Below, in pieces: positions 16,726 to 24,424 of a stretch of 64,000 nt of DNA (its first letter is position 1; every line of letters begins with the position of its first letter). Made by a program: the position numbers and the translations under genes. Origin of the DNA: Virgibacillus salexigens (GTDB lineage: Bacteria; Bacillota; Bacilli; Bacillales; Amphibacillaceae); assembly GCF_014905415.1 (NCBI RefSeq), contig NZ_BNEO01000002.1, positions 186,001 to 250,000 of the forward strand, read 5' to 3'. The notes beneath the pieces were generated by a model. The model was not told the DNA's origin and made no database searches. It worked only from the letters and a program-made list of their open reading frames with translations.

Positions 16726-17655
16726 ATGAACGATCTAACAAAGAAAATCCTATTTGTTGGCGGCAAAGGGGGAGTAGGTAAATCTACTACCGCAGCGGCC
16801 ATTGCATGGAATGCCGCAAAAGCTGGTAGAAAAACATTACTTGTTTCTACTGACCCCGCACATAATATAGGAGATATATTCGATCAAAAGATAGGCGGCA
16901 ATATTAAACATGTCAATCTACAATTATATGCAATTGAGATTGATCCTGATCTGGAAACAACGACATATATTGACGGAGTAAAGGAAAACATAAAAAATTT
17001 TGTTCATACAGGAATGGTTGAAGAGGTGAACCGGCAGCTAGATACTGCCAAAGCATCTCCGGGAGCAGATGAAGCTGCATTATTTGATAAACTAATTTCC
17101 ATTATTATACATGAAAATGTACATTTTGATCAATTAGTTATTGACACTGCTCCAACCGGACATACGGTTCGTCTTCTAACGCTCCCAGAATTGATGGGAG
17201 TATGGATGGAAGGGTTAATAAAGCGTCGCCAAAAGACCAACCAAGACTATAGTCAGTTATTAAATGATGGAAATCCTGTGGAGGATCCTATTTTTGATGT
17301 GTTAAAAGAAAGGCAAGATCGATTCGCAAAAGCAAGAGCATTGTTATTAGATCAAAGCATCACAGGATATATTTTTGTCCTAAATCCTGAACGATTATCC
17401 ATCGCAGAAACGGAAAAAGCAATCCAATTACTTGAGAAGTATCATTTATATGTACAAACATTAATTATTAATAAAGTGTTACCAGAACAGATAGATGGAG
17501 AGTTTCTATTACAGCGAAGCATTTATGAGGAAAAGTATGTTGATTTAATTCATCATACATTTTCAAAACAACAAAAAATTTTTATTCCATTATATCCGCA
17601 TGATATTATAGATATGAAGCAATTAGAGAAATTTGGTGCATTCCATAGTATGTAA
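16726..17655 (+). CDS. ArsA/Get3-like P-loop ATPase without cysteines
   Basis: A 309-residue single-domain ATPase. It has the deviant Walker A 'GGKGGVGKST' (12-21), the 'STDPAH' motif (42-47) and the switch II run 'DTAPTGHTVRLL', which define the ArsA/Get3 family. The protein contains no cysteine at all. It therefore lacks the metalloid-binding cysteines of ArsA and the zinc-binding CxxC of eukaryotic Get3. No ars gene is nearby, so an arsenite role is unlikely. Its position after cstA and the CC-ending protein suggests a role as an ATP-driven targeting or maturation factor for that system, which is inference. Confidence 0.85.
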   Translation: MNDLTKKILFVGGKGGVGKSTTAAAIAWNAAKAGRKTLLVSTDPAHNIGDIFDQKIGGNIKHVNLQLYAIEIDPDLETTTYIDGVKENIKNFVHTGMVEEVNRQLDTAKASPGADEAALFDKLISIIIHENVHFDQLVIDTAPTGHTVRLLTLPELMGVWMEGLIKRRQKTNQDYSQLLNDGNPVEDPIFDVLKERQDRFAKARALLLDQSITGYIFVLNPERLSIAETEKAIQLLEKYHLYVQTLIINKVLPEQIDGEFLLQRSIYEEKYVDLIHHTFSKQQKIFIPLYPHDIIDMKQLEKFGAFHSM

Positions 17656-17681
17656 TAGCATAGAAGGGAAGGGAGAAATAA

Positions 17682-18662
17682 ATGAAAGCATTTGTACATG
17701 GGAACGGTGTATTGGAAGTTAAAGATATGAATGAGCCTACTCCAAACGAGAATGAAGTTGTCGTTTCATTGAAAATGGCAGGGTTAAATCGTCGTGATTT
17801 AGCAATTCCTGGACGTCGTAAGGGTGCGACAGAGGATTTAATATTAGGGTCAGATGGTGCAGGGATAATTGAAAGTGTAGGGGAGAATGTAGACAATGTT
17901 CAGGTAGGTGAGGAAGTTATCATTAATCCAGCCTTGCGTTGGGAAGATAATCGTGATGCACCACCTGAGCGTTTTGACATTTTAGGAATGCCTGATCATG
18001 GTACATTTGCTGAAAAAATTTCCATTGATAAGCGGCAAGTAGAGAAAAAGCCGGAACATTTGAGTTGGGATGAAGCTGGGGTACTTGCACTATCAGGATT
18101 AACAGCGTTCCGTGCCTTATTCACGAAAGGACAAATAAAAGCAGGAGAAACGGTATTTATTCCAGGAGCAGGGAGTGGTGTATCTACTTTCCTAGTGGCG
18201 TTTGCGAAAAATATTGGTGCAAAAGTTATTGTATCGTCAAGAAGTCACGAAAAATTGGAGCAGGCGAGAACCCTAGGCGCAGATATCGGATTGCATAATG
18301 ATGCAGATTGGAACGAAAGCTTGGCGGATGAAACGGTAGATCTAGTCATTGATAGTGTTGGACAAGCAACATTTAACCGTTCATTAAAACTATTAAAAAA
18401 AGGTGGTAGAATGGTTATTTTTGGGGCAACTACAGATGATATCGTGGATATCAATTTACGAGAATTTTTCTATGGTCAGTATCAGTTACTAGGTTCTACA
18501 ATGGGTAGTAGACAGGAATTTGTAGCAATGCTTGATCATATTCGCCAATTTAAGGTGCATCCAGTAGTAGATACTACTTTCACATTGCAACATATTCAAG
18601 AAGCCTTTGATTATTTGCAAGTGAATCGTCAATTTGGCAAAGTTGCAATTAAACTTAACTAG
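17682..18662 (+). CDS. Zinc-free medium-chain dehydrogenase/quinone oxidoreductase, YogA-like
   Basis: A 326-residue NAD(P)H-dependent MDR enzyme. An N-terminal GroES-like domain (about 1-130) is followed by a Rossmann domain with 'PGAGSGVST' near 160-168. The catalytic and structural zinc ligands of alcohol dehydrogenases are missing; the protein has no cysteine cluster. This places it with quinone oxidoreductase-like MDR proteins such as B. subtilis YogA. The substrate is unknown. The ATG has an AAGGGAGA ribosome site, 26 bp after the ATPase gene, so it may be read from the same transcript, and a strong terminator follows. Confidence 0.83.
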   Translation: MKAFVHGNGVLEVKDMNEPTPNENEVVVSLKMAGLNRRDLAIPGRRKGATEDLILGSDGAGIIESVGENVDNVQVGEEVIINPALRWEDNRDAPPERFDILGMPDHGTFAEKISIDKRQVEKKPEHLSWDEAGVLALSGLTAFRALFTKGQIKAGETVFIPGAGSGVSTFLVAFAKNIGAKVIVSSRSHEKLEQARTLGADIGLHNDADWNESLADETVDLVIDSVGQATFNRSLKLLKKGGRMVIFGATTDDIVDINLREFFYGQYQLLGSTMGSRQEFVAMLDHIRQFKVHPVVDTTFTLQHIQEAFDYLQVNRQFGKVAIKLN

Positions 18663-18663
18663 G

Positions 18664-18697
18664 AAACTGGTTGACGGTAATCGTCAACCAGTTTTAG
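18664..18697 (+). terminator. Terminator after the MDR dehydrogenase
   Basis: A perfect 13-bp stem (AAACTGGTTGACG with CGTCAACCAGTTT) with a short loop. The following T tract is short, but the A run on the left arm makes it usable in both directions. Confidence 0.82.
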
Positions 18698-18702
18698 TTA
18701 CG

Positions 18703-19941
18703 TCATCGCTCAGGCTCTTCCGCCTTTTCCATCCAATCTTTTCCTTCCATTTGCCTTGTGACTAGCATACTAGAAACCGTATCACCAGTTACATTAACCA
18801 TGGTAGCTGGTGGGTCAACTACGACACCGATTGCAGAAATAATCGGCAATGCTTCCATTGGTAAGCCATAGAGGGTAATTATCATCATTTCGCCCATAAA
18901 TCCACCACCAGGAATACCACTCATGACGATTCCGGATAGTAAGCAAATTCCAATTGCAGTAAGAAACGTATCTATTCCTGTAAAATCTTTATTAAACACA
19001 CCAAATACAAACGCGATTTTTAACATAGCAGAAAGACATGATCCATCCATATGTATCGTTGCTCCGAGTGGGAGAATTGTTTCTCGAATGTCTTTTGGAA
19101 CACCGATACGTTTAGCTGCTTGTAAATTAACTGGTAAGGAAGCGATGCTGCTTCCTGTCCCTAGTGATGTTGCTGCAGGGGATAAAATGTTTTTCCAGAA
19201 TCGGACAATTCCTTTTTTACCACCAGCGATAAATGCGTAAAGTGTGAATCCAATAGCAAAATACAAGATGGAAACAGGGTAGTATACAAGGACTGCTTTA
19301 GCGTAATCACCGATAAAATCTGCTCCAAATTCTCCTACTAAAGCTGCAAAGTAGGCACCTAACCCTATTGGCGCATAATACATTACCAGTTGGATTATTT
19401 TCATGAACACTTCAGCGCCACTTGATAAGAACGTAGCAAAAGGGCGCCCCTTTTCACCCGTTAATCCAGTCGCTACACCAATCAGGACAGAGAAAATAAT
19501 AAGTGCTAACATGTTTTCGCGAGAGAATATATCAACAAAATCAGGAACGGTAAACGTTTCAACGAGCTGTTCAGAAAAGCTTGCTTCTTCTTGTGTTGAT
19601 TCTGGCTGTGATAAAGGGATATCGACTCCGCTACCTGGCTGGAAGATGACAGTAGCAATTAACATAAATACGGATGCAATAATACCTGTGACAATAAAAA
19701 CAGTAAGCATGGAACCCATAATTTTACCTAACCGTTTCATACTATCCATACTTGCAATTGCAGATGAAATCGTAAAGAAAACAAGTGGAACGACAATCAT
19801 AAATAATAAATTAATAAAAAGGTCACCCAATGGTTTTATTACCGCTGCATCTTTACCCAGCAGAAGACCAACTATCGATCCAATGACAATGGAGATTAGT
19901 AAAATAATTGGAAACCGATAGGCTTTTACTTTATTTTTCAT
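18703..19941 (-). CDS. Dicarboxylate/amino acid:cation symporter (DAACS family)
   Basis: A 412-residue carrier of the GltP/DctA family with about eight membrane segments and two re-entrant loops. The serine-rich first loop appears as 'GTGSSIASLPVNLQAA', and 'LGATIHMDGS' and 'GIPGGGFMGEM' belong to the substrate and cation sites. These carriers take up glutamate, aspartate or C4-dicarboxylates with Na+ or H+. The usual 'SSGTSS' loop is altered to 'GTGSSIAS', so specificity cannot be assigned. The ATG has an AAGGAAGG ribosome site. It is a single gene. Confidence 0.87.
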   Translation of the reverse strand: MKNKVKAYRFPIILLISIVIGSIVGLLLGKDAAVIKPLGDLFINLLFMIVVPLVFFTISSAIASMDSMKRLGKIMGSMLTVFIVTGIIASVFMLIATVIFQPGSGVDIPLSQPESTQEEASFSEQLVETFTVPDFVDIFSRENMLALIIFSVLIGVATGLTGEKGRPFATFLSSGAEVFMKIIQLVMYYAPIGLGAYFAALVGEFGADFIGDYAKAVLVYYPVSILYFAIGFTLYAFIAGGKKGIVRFWKNILSPAATSLGTGSSIASLPVNLQAAKRIGVPKDIRETILPLGATIHMDGSCLSAMLKIAFVFGVFNKDFTGIDTFLTAIGICLLSGIVMSGIPGGGFMGEMMIITLYGLPMEALPIISAIGVVVDPPATMVNVTGDTVSSMLVTRQMEGKDWMEKAEEPER

Positions 19942-20022
19942 TGTATGCCTTCCTTTCTGTTTAAAATAATAATAACTATTTTATTCTACACGAAACTAGA
20001 GACCGAAAAAAGACTAATAATT

Positions 20023-20059
20023 AAAACAACCCAATCCAAGTTATGGTTTGGGTTGTTTT
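20023..20059 (-). terminator. Terminator of the spoVA2-type operon
   Basis: A 12-bp stem (20023-20034 with 20048-20059) with T residues on the minus strand lies right after the DUF421 stop codon. Confidence 0.85.
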
Positions 20060-20060
20060 A

Positions 20061-20918
20061 TCAGGAGAGATAAGGACGAATCAAGTCAATTGCTTGCTGG
20101 AGTTTTTTACTGTTTCTCTCATAAAGTTGTTTTGAATGTTGATTTTCTGTCGCTAAGGCAAATAATTCAAGGTCAGCCTGACATTTATTCATCGTTGCTA
20201 GTAAAAGAGGTATTTCTGAAGGAGACGGCACTGCGAGTTTATCATCATAAAGATCCAAATATAATTGACCCTGATTATCTGCTTGTGCAAGAAATACATT
20301 TTCAATACTAACATTTTGTTTATCAAGTTCCGTTTCCAACCAATTGACATTTAATGATAAGTTAGCCAATGGCTCTAATAGCATTTCTCCGTCCATGATG
20401 ACAGTTTGTGGTTCTTTTTCTGGAGCTACGTTTAAACCAAGATCTTTTGCCGTTAATGGTTGATTTTCTTTCTTCGGAAGTACACTCAGTGAACCTGATG
20501 GCTCCAGAACGGCAAATTCAACATCGGAAGCTAAAAAAACATTATTGTCTCTTAATTTTTCTAATAGATCATCCGTAGAGTATCCCTCTTTCTTAAGATT
20601 GTCTTCCATGATTTTGCCATCCTGAATCAAAACAGTACTTTTCCCCTCTGTAAAATCGCGAAACCGCTTGCTTTTTAAAGAGACATACTCCACACATAAT
20701 GGAACAATAAACCATATAAACATAGAGAGAAAGGCGTAAACAATGTTTGCATTAGGATCAATGGTATGAATAGCGACGATACCACCCAAAACGATTCCGG
20801 ATATATATTCAAATACATTTAATTGAGAAATTTGCTTTTTTCCTAGCCATTTTGTCATGAAGAACAAGATAATTAACAAGGAAAATGAGCGCAGGACTAC
20901 TACTATCCATTCCGGCAT
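20061..20918 (-). CDS. DUF421 (YetF-type) membrane protein with a DUF1657-like tail
   Basis: A 285-residue protein, last gene of the spoVA2-type operon. Residues 1-85 have three membrane segments with 'KWLGKKQISQLNVFEYISG', typical of DUF421/YetF; residues 85-165 form the cytoplasmic YetF domain with 'RDFTEGKSTVLIQDGKI'. The last 60 residues contain 'DLELFALATENQHSKQLYE', which closely resembles 'FEQFALQTENKQAKQLYE' of the DUF1657 protein at the head of the same operon. The protein is therefore longer than ordinary YetF proteins and looks like a fusion. DUF421 genes in spoVA2 operons are tied to spore heat resistance. Confidence 0.85.
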   Translation of the reverse strand: MPEWIVVVLRSFSLLIILFFMTKWLGKKQISQLNVFEYISGIVLGGIVAIHTIDPNANIVYAFLSMFIWFIVPLCVEYVSLKSKRFRDFTEGKSTVLIQDGKIMEDNLKKEGYSTDDLLEKLRDNNVFLASDVEFAVLEPSGSLSVLPKKENQPLTAKDLGLNVAPEKEPQTVIMDGEMLLEPLANLSLNVNWLETELDKQNVSIENVFLAQADNQGQLYLDLYDDKLAVPSPSEIPLLLATMNKCQADLELFALATENQHSKQLYERNSKKLQQAIDLIRPYLS

Positions 20919-20945
20919 GGTTATCTTTCCTTTCTGACTTCAAGT

Positions 20946-21146
20946 TTATTTATATTGGGGTTCCTCTTTTGTTAATTGTATTACTTGATGCTGTAGATCA
21001 TTTTTTACTTCAGATATGATTTGCTCGACTTGTTTAAACGCAGTTTGCTGTTCTTGATCGGCAGTTTTTGCAGCTAATGTTTGTAAGGTTGCCTCGATGC
21101 TTTTTATCGATGAGAAACATCCTTTAACTTGCGATCCAACGGTCAT
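20946..21146 (-). CDS. DUF1657 protein, second copy of the operon
   Basis: A 66-residue helical protein opening with 'MTVGSQVKGCFSSIKSIEA' and ending in 'EEPQYK', the same plan as the 68-residue DUF1657 protein at the head of the operon. DUF1657 proteins are small, of unknown action, and typical of spoVA2 operons. An AGGAGG ribosome site precedes the ATG. The gene starts 11 bp after spoVAEb ends and is followed by the DUF421 gene after 27 bp. Confidence 0.88.
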   Translation of the reverse strand: MTVGSQVKGCFSSIKSIEATLQTLAAKTADQEQQTAFKQVEQIISEVKNDLQHQVIQLTKEEPQYK

Positions 21147-21157
21147 ATTTCATCCTC

Positions 21158-21511
21158 CTAACCTTTTGGTTTGAATATGAGTGCACCAATAACACCAAAG
21201 ATAATCGCAGCAGATATACCTGCACTGGTTACTTCAAACATCCCTGTTACAACACCTACTAATCCATGTGTTTCTGCTTCAGCCATTGCACCATGGACCA
21301 ATGAATTCCCGAAACTTGTTATGGGAACAGTTGCTCCAGCTCCAGCAAAATCAATTAATGGTTCATACAATCCAAAGCCATCCAAGATAGCTCCAGAAAC
21401 AACTAATATGGTTAGTGTTTGTCCAGGATTTAATTTCAATACATCAAGTAATAGTTGACCAATAACACATATTGCTCCGCCAACTACAAACGCCCAGAAA
21501 AATATCATCAT
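21158..21511 (-). CDS. spoVAEb: Stage V sporulation protein AE (SpoVAEb)
   Basis: A 117-residue membrane protein with three or four hydrophobic segments and the SpoVAE features '[20 protein letters not shown]' and '[11 protein letters not shown]'. SpoVA proteins form the inner spore membrane channel for calcium-dipicolinate uptake during sporulation and release during germination. The start overlaps the spoVAD stop codon (ATGA), which shows translational coupling. Confidence 0.93.
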   Translation of the reverse strand: MMIFFWAFVVGGAICVIGQLLLDVLKLNPGQTLTILVVSGAILDGFGLYEPLIDFAGAGATVPITSFGNSLVHGAMAEAETHGLVGVVTGMFEVTSAGISAAIIFGVIGALIFKPKG

Positions 21512-22521
21512 ACATCACTTCCTGACTCTATTGAAACTGCATGTGCGATACACGGAATGGGATCATTCTGTTGAATACTTAACGGAGAGTGGAGTGCACC
21601 TGTTGCTACTACTAATATGCGATGAAGGTCACCTTTCTTCATTCGATTAAGAAAATGTCCATAGGTTACCACTGCTGAACATGCCGGACCGCTTGCTCCG
21701 GCCAATACTGGTTGACCTTCCCTATAGATAGTAAGTCCACAGTCAACGTATTGGTTTTCCTGAATGGACAAGCCTCTTTTCTTTAATAAATCCAAGGATA
21801 TCTCTCTTCCGATGTGGCCCAAGTCTCCTGTTATTATCAAGTCATAATAGGAGGGATCAATATTACGTTCTTTGAAATGTGTTTCAATTGTATGAACAGC
21901 TGCAGGAGCCATCGCACCACCCATATTAAAAGGGTCAGTTATCCCCATGTCAATGATTTTACCAATGGTAGCAGATGTAATCTTAGGCCCTTGCCCGTCT
22001 TGGGCTACTAAAGCACATCCAGCTCCAGTAACGGTCCATTGTGCAGTAGGAGGCTTCTGTCCCCCATATTCAGTAGGATAACGGAACTGTTTTTCAGCTG
22101 CTGCATTATGACTAGAAGTACCACTTAAAATATAATTAGCACCTTTAGCATTTATAATCATAGCTGAAAGGGCAAGGCTCTCCATTGAAGTAGCACAAGC
22201 ATTAAATAAACCAAAATAAGGTATGCCAATTGTTTTTGCTGCAAAACTTGTTGGTGTTATTTGATTAATTAAATCTCCACTAATAAAAAATTGAACTTGT
22301 TCCTTCTCAATTGAGCTTTTTTTAACAGCTGTTTGACAAGCCTCTTCCATTAATGTTTGTTGTGCTTTTTCAAAGGAATCCTGTTTTAGCCACATGTCAT
22401 CGTGTAATAAATCAAAATCATTAGGTATATTGCCGTTCGCTTCAAATGGCCCCCCAACCGTACCTGTAGAGATAATAACTGGCTTATTATTAAAAACCCA
22501 AGTTTGATGTCCGGTTAACAT
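21508..22521 (-). CDS. spoVAD: Stage V sporulation protein AD (SpoVAD)
   Basis: A 337-residue soluble protein of the thiolase-like fold. It opens with '[10 protein letters not shown]', close to SpoVAD of Bacillus, and carries '[13 protein letters not shown]' at the place of the thiolase nucleophile. In Bacillus SpoVAD binds dipicolinic acid on the outer face of the inner spore membrane. I choose the ATG at 22521, which overlaps the spoVAC stop codon (TAATG), over an ATG 15 bases upstream, because of the match to the known N-terminus. Confidence 0.93.
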   Translation of the reverse strand: MLTGHQTWVFNNKPVIISTGTVGGPFEANGNIPNDFDLLHDDMWLKQDSFEKAQQTLMEEACQTAVKKSSIEKEQVQFFISGDLINQITPTSFAAKTIGIPYFGLFNACATSMESLALSAMIINAKGANYILSGTSSHNAAAEKQFRYPTEYGGQKPPTAQWTVTGAGCALVAQDGQGPKITSATIGKIIDMGITDPFNMGGAMAPAAVHTIETHFKERNIDPSYYDLIITGDLGHIGREISLDLLKKRGLSIQENQYVDCGLTIYREGQPVLAGASGPACSAVVTYGHFLNRMKKGDLHRILVVATGALHSPLSIQQNDPIPCIAHAVSIESGSDV

Positions 22522-23000
22522 TATAATCCACCCCATTGGATGAGGATTGTTTTAATTAGAGCAACGACGAAGGCCGAAAATACACCATAAACGATAACTG
22601 GACCAGCTAATTTAAACATATTCGTACCTACACCTAAAATAAATCCTTCTGTTCGATGTTCAATGGCAGCAGAAATAACGGCGTTTCCAAAGCCAGTTAC
22701 TGGAACCGCAGATCCTGCACCAGCAAACTGTCCGATTCGATCATAAAAACCAAAGCCAGTGAATAACATCGTGATAAATATTAACGTTGCTACTGTTGGA
22801 TTGCCTACGGTTTGCTCAGTGAAATGAAAGAAATAGATGTAAAAGGTTGAAATGATTTGTCCAATGAAACAAATAAAACCACCTACAAAAAATGCCTTTA
22901 TACAATTTTTTACAATTGGACGTTGTACCTCTCGTTGTTGTTGAAATGCTTGATACTCTTGGGCATCAGGCGGTGCATTTTTCTTCTTTTTATCTGCCAT
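22521..23000 (-). CDS. spoVAC: Stage V sporulation protein AC (SpoVAC)
   Basis: A 159-residue protein with a charged N-terminal segment (about 1-30) and four hydrophobic segments. 'GFGFYDRIGQFAGAGSAVPV' and 'TGFGNAVISAAIEH' are the conserved SpoVAC runs. SpoVAC acts as a mechanosensitive channel in the inner spore membrane in Bacillus. It is coupled to spoVAD by a one-base overlap. The paralogy with SpoVAEb, which has the same 'FAGAGA.VP' motif, is evident. Confidence 0.93.
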   Translation of the reverse strand: MADKKKKNAPPDAQEYQAFQQQREVQRPIVKNCIKAFFVGGFICFIGQIISTFYIYFFHFTEQTVGNPTVATLIFITMLFTGFGFYDRIGQFAGAGSAVPVTGFGNAVISAAIEHRTEGFILGVGTNMFKLAGPVIVYGVFSAFVVALIKTILIQWGGL

Positions 23001-23019
23001 GAATGCTCCCTCTTTTCAT

Positions 23020-23487
23020 TTAAGTTTGTTCTTTTGAAAATTCAACGAGTTTATTCAGTTTTTTCTGCAAATCTTTTTTAGGATAGACTTGCTTTTTTAA
23101 GTTTTTTTCAAGCTTATCCAACTCCATAACAATTTTCTTATCTGTCGATAGCTCAACCTTGAGATTGTCAAATTCCTCTTTCATCTCTTTCGTTAACTGT
23201 TCTCTGATTTTTGCAAGTTTAAAGCGCTCCATATGCTTAATCTCGATTGCAATAAGTATTTCTTTATCTGAATTCACTGCTTTTATTGTAGTGATTTGGT
23301 CATAATGACTTAATATATCCTTTGCTCGATTAGATGGTTCTTGACTTATGGACTGGTCAGTAGAAATCTCTGATAAATCTATGTCTTCATTTCTTTGTTT
23401 GCTCGGTGGATCTAATGCAGAATCAGTTCCACAGCCAATTAGTGTAAAAAGGAATGCACTAATCAATAACCATTTACCTAATTGCAT
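23020..23487 (-). CDS. YhcN/YlaJ-type sporulation lipoprotein
   Basis: A 155-residue lipoprotein with a signal peptide ending in the lipobox 'LIGC' (16-19). The mature part is acidic at first and lysine-rich later, with the YhcN/YlaJ core 'IAIEIKHMERFKLAKI'. Such lipoproteins are found on the spore inner membrane and are a constant part of spoVA2 operons. It follows the first DUF1657 gene after 74 bp, across an intra-operon hairpin, and precedes spoVAC by 19 bp. Confidence 0.83.
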   Translation of the reverse strand: MQLGKWLLISAFLFTLIGCGTDSALDPPSKQRNEDIDLSEISTDQSISQEPSNRAKDILSHYDQITTIKAVNSDKEILIAIEIKHMERFKLAKIREQLTKEMKEEFDNLKVELSTDKKIVMELDKLEKNLKKQVYPKKDLQKKLNKLVEFSKEQT

Positions 23488-23510
23488 TTTTTCACCTACT
23501 TTTGTTTAGT

Positions 23511-23537
23511 AAAAAGAGAGGCTGGTACCCCAGCCTC
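23511..23537 (-). terminator. Hairpin with T tract inside the spoVA2-type operon
   Basis: On the minus strand GAGGCTGG and CCAGCCTC form a perfect 8-bp stem with a four-base loop, followed by a T-rich tail. It lies just after the first DUF1657 gene and may cut down transcription of the rest. Confidence 0.75.
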
Positions 23538-23561
23538 AACAACTTGCCTACCTAAAAAATT

Positions 23562-23768
23562 TTAAAATCCTTTATATTGAGGTTCCTCTTGTTCTAATTG
23601 TTGAACGCGTGGCTCGACACTTTGTAAGACAGCCATTGTTTGTTGTGCAGCATTCTCATAAAGCTGCTTTGCCTGTTTGTTTTCTGTTTGGAGCGCAAAC
23701 TGTTCAAAGCTAGCTTGAGCGCTTTTTAGACCTGCAATGGTTTGTTTTACTTGGCTAGATACAGTCAT
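23562..23768 (-). CDS. DUF1657 protein, first gene of the spoVA2-type operon
   Basis: A 68-residue helical protein ('MTVSSQVKQTIAGLKSAQA' at the start, 'EEPQYKGF' at the end). The start is the ATG at 23768 with an AAGGAGG ribosome site; longer in-frame versions lack one. It is the first gene of the operon, close behind a SigG-like promoter, and is followed by a terminator-like hairpin that could make it the most abundant product. Function is unknown beyond its link to spore heat resistance operons. Confidence 0.88.
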   Translation of the reverse strand: MTVSSQVKQTIAGLKSAQASFEQFALQTENKQAKQLYENAAQQTMAVLQSVEPRVQQLEQEEPQYKGF

Positions 23769-23801
23769 ACAGATCCTCCTTTTTGGTATATCATCATTAA
23801 T

Positions 23802-23831
23802 TAGAATGAGGTACAACCAAATGAATTATAC
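23802..23831 (-). promoter_or_regulatory. SigG-type promoter of the spoVA2-type operon
   Basis: On the minus strand GTATAA (23831-23826) and CATTCTA (23808-23802) are 17 bp apart. This fits the SigF/SigG forespore consensus (GNATA and CATNNTA). Initiation here gives a leader of about 25-30 nt before the DUF1657 gene. Confidence 0.75.
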
Positions 23832-23940
23832 GATGGTTATTTTTCCTTTTATAACCAGCAATGAAAAATTTTGAAAAAAGTTGAAACATTCCTAACGTAT
23901 CTATCGTCTTACATATATAGAGCATATGAGGAGGATAGCA

Positions 23941-24387
23941 GTGAAAAAGAAATTTATCTTAATAATAATCGTTATCGGTGCTGTATTTATTGCTCTTATT
24001 TACGGAGGTTTTGGAAATGCAAATGCAAAGTTGGTGGAAAATAAAACAGTTACAAAGCAGGAGGGAGACTTCATTTTACATATAAGCATTGAAAATGCAG
24101 ATGCCGGTGTTAAGGTTTATAGTTCCATTCAATATGTTGGAGATAATCCCGTAATAATTGAGCATCGAGCACCCTTGGTATCTATATCCCTGGATCAGCA
24201 GCAGCACAAATATACAGGAAGTCCTGTATCGAAGGAACTAAACAAAGGAAATATATACCACCCACCATATAGCAATGAATTTGACATTCAAAATAGACCG
24301 TGTGCTTCCTTGTATTTAGAAGCAAGGTTTAAAGTAGATGATGAGGAAATACGAATCCAGCATGTTGAGGAGCTTGAATTTAAATAG
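23941..24387 (+). CDS. Membrane-anchored extracellular protein, unknown
   Basis: A 148-residue protein with an N-terminal hydrophobic segment (about 5-23) and a mainly beta extracellular domain. The start is GTG at 23941 with the ribosome site GAGGAGG; the ATG at 23926 lies in front of that site and is rejected. There is no lipobox. The domain holds 'HISIENADAGVKVYSSIQYVG', which looks like an immunoglobulin-like or BsuPI-type fold, but I recognise no family. It is divergent from the spoVA2-type operon. Confidence 0.6.
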   Translation: MKKKFILIIIVIGAVFIALIYGGFGNANAKLVENKTVTKQEGDFILHISIENADAGVKVYSSIQYVGDNPVIIEHRAPLVSISLDQQQHKYTGSPVSKELNKGNIYHPPYSNEFDIQNRPCASLYLEARFKVDDEEIRIQHVEELEFK

Positions 24388-24420
24388 CCAGCAACCTTCT
24401 ACATTAGAAGAATGCTGGCT
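24386..24420. terminator. Hairpin between two converging genes
   Basis: AGCCAGCA and TGCTGGCT with an inner TTCT/AGAA form a stem that covers the stop codon of the upstream gene. T tracts are weak on both sides. Confidence 0.5.
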
Positions 24421-24424
24421 TATA

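Noticed and set aside
16726-17655. Arsenite efflux ATPase
   Set aside because: The protein has no cysteines and no ars genes are nearby, so the arsenic role of ArsA is not supported.
20061-23831. Tn1546-like mobile element carrying the spoVA operon
   Set aside because: No transposase, resolvase or terminal inverted repeat is visible on either side within the window.
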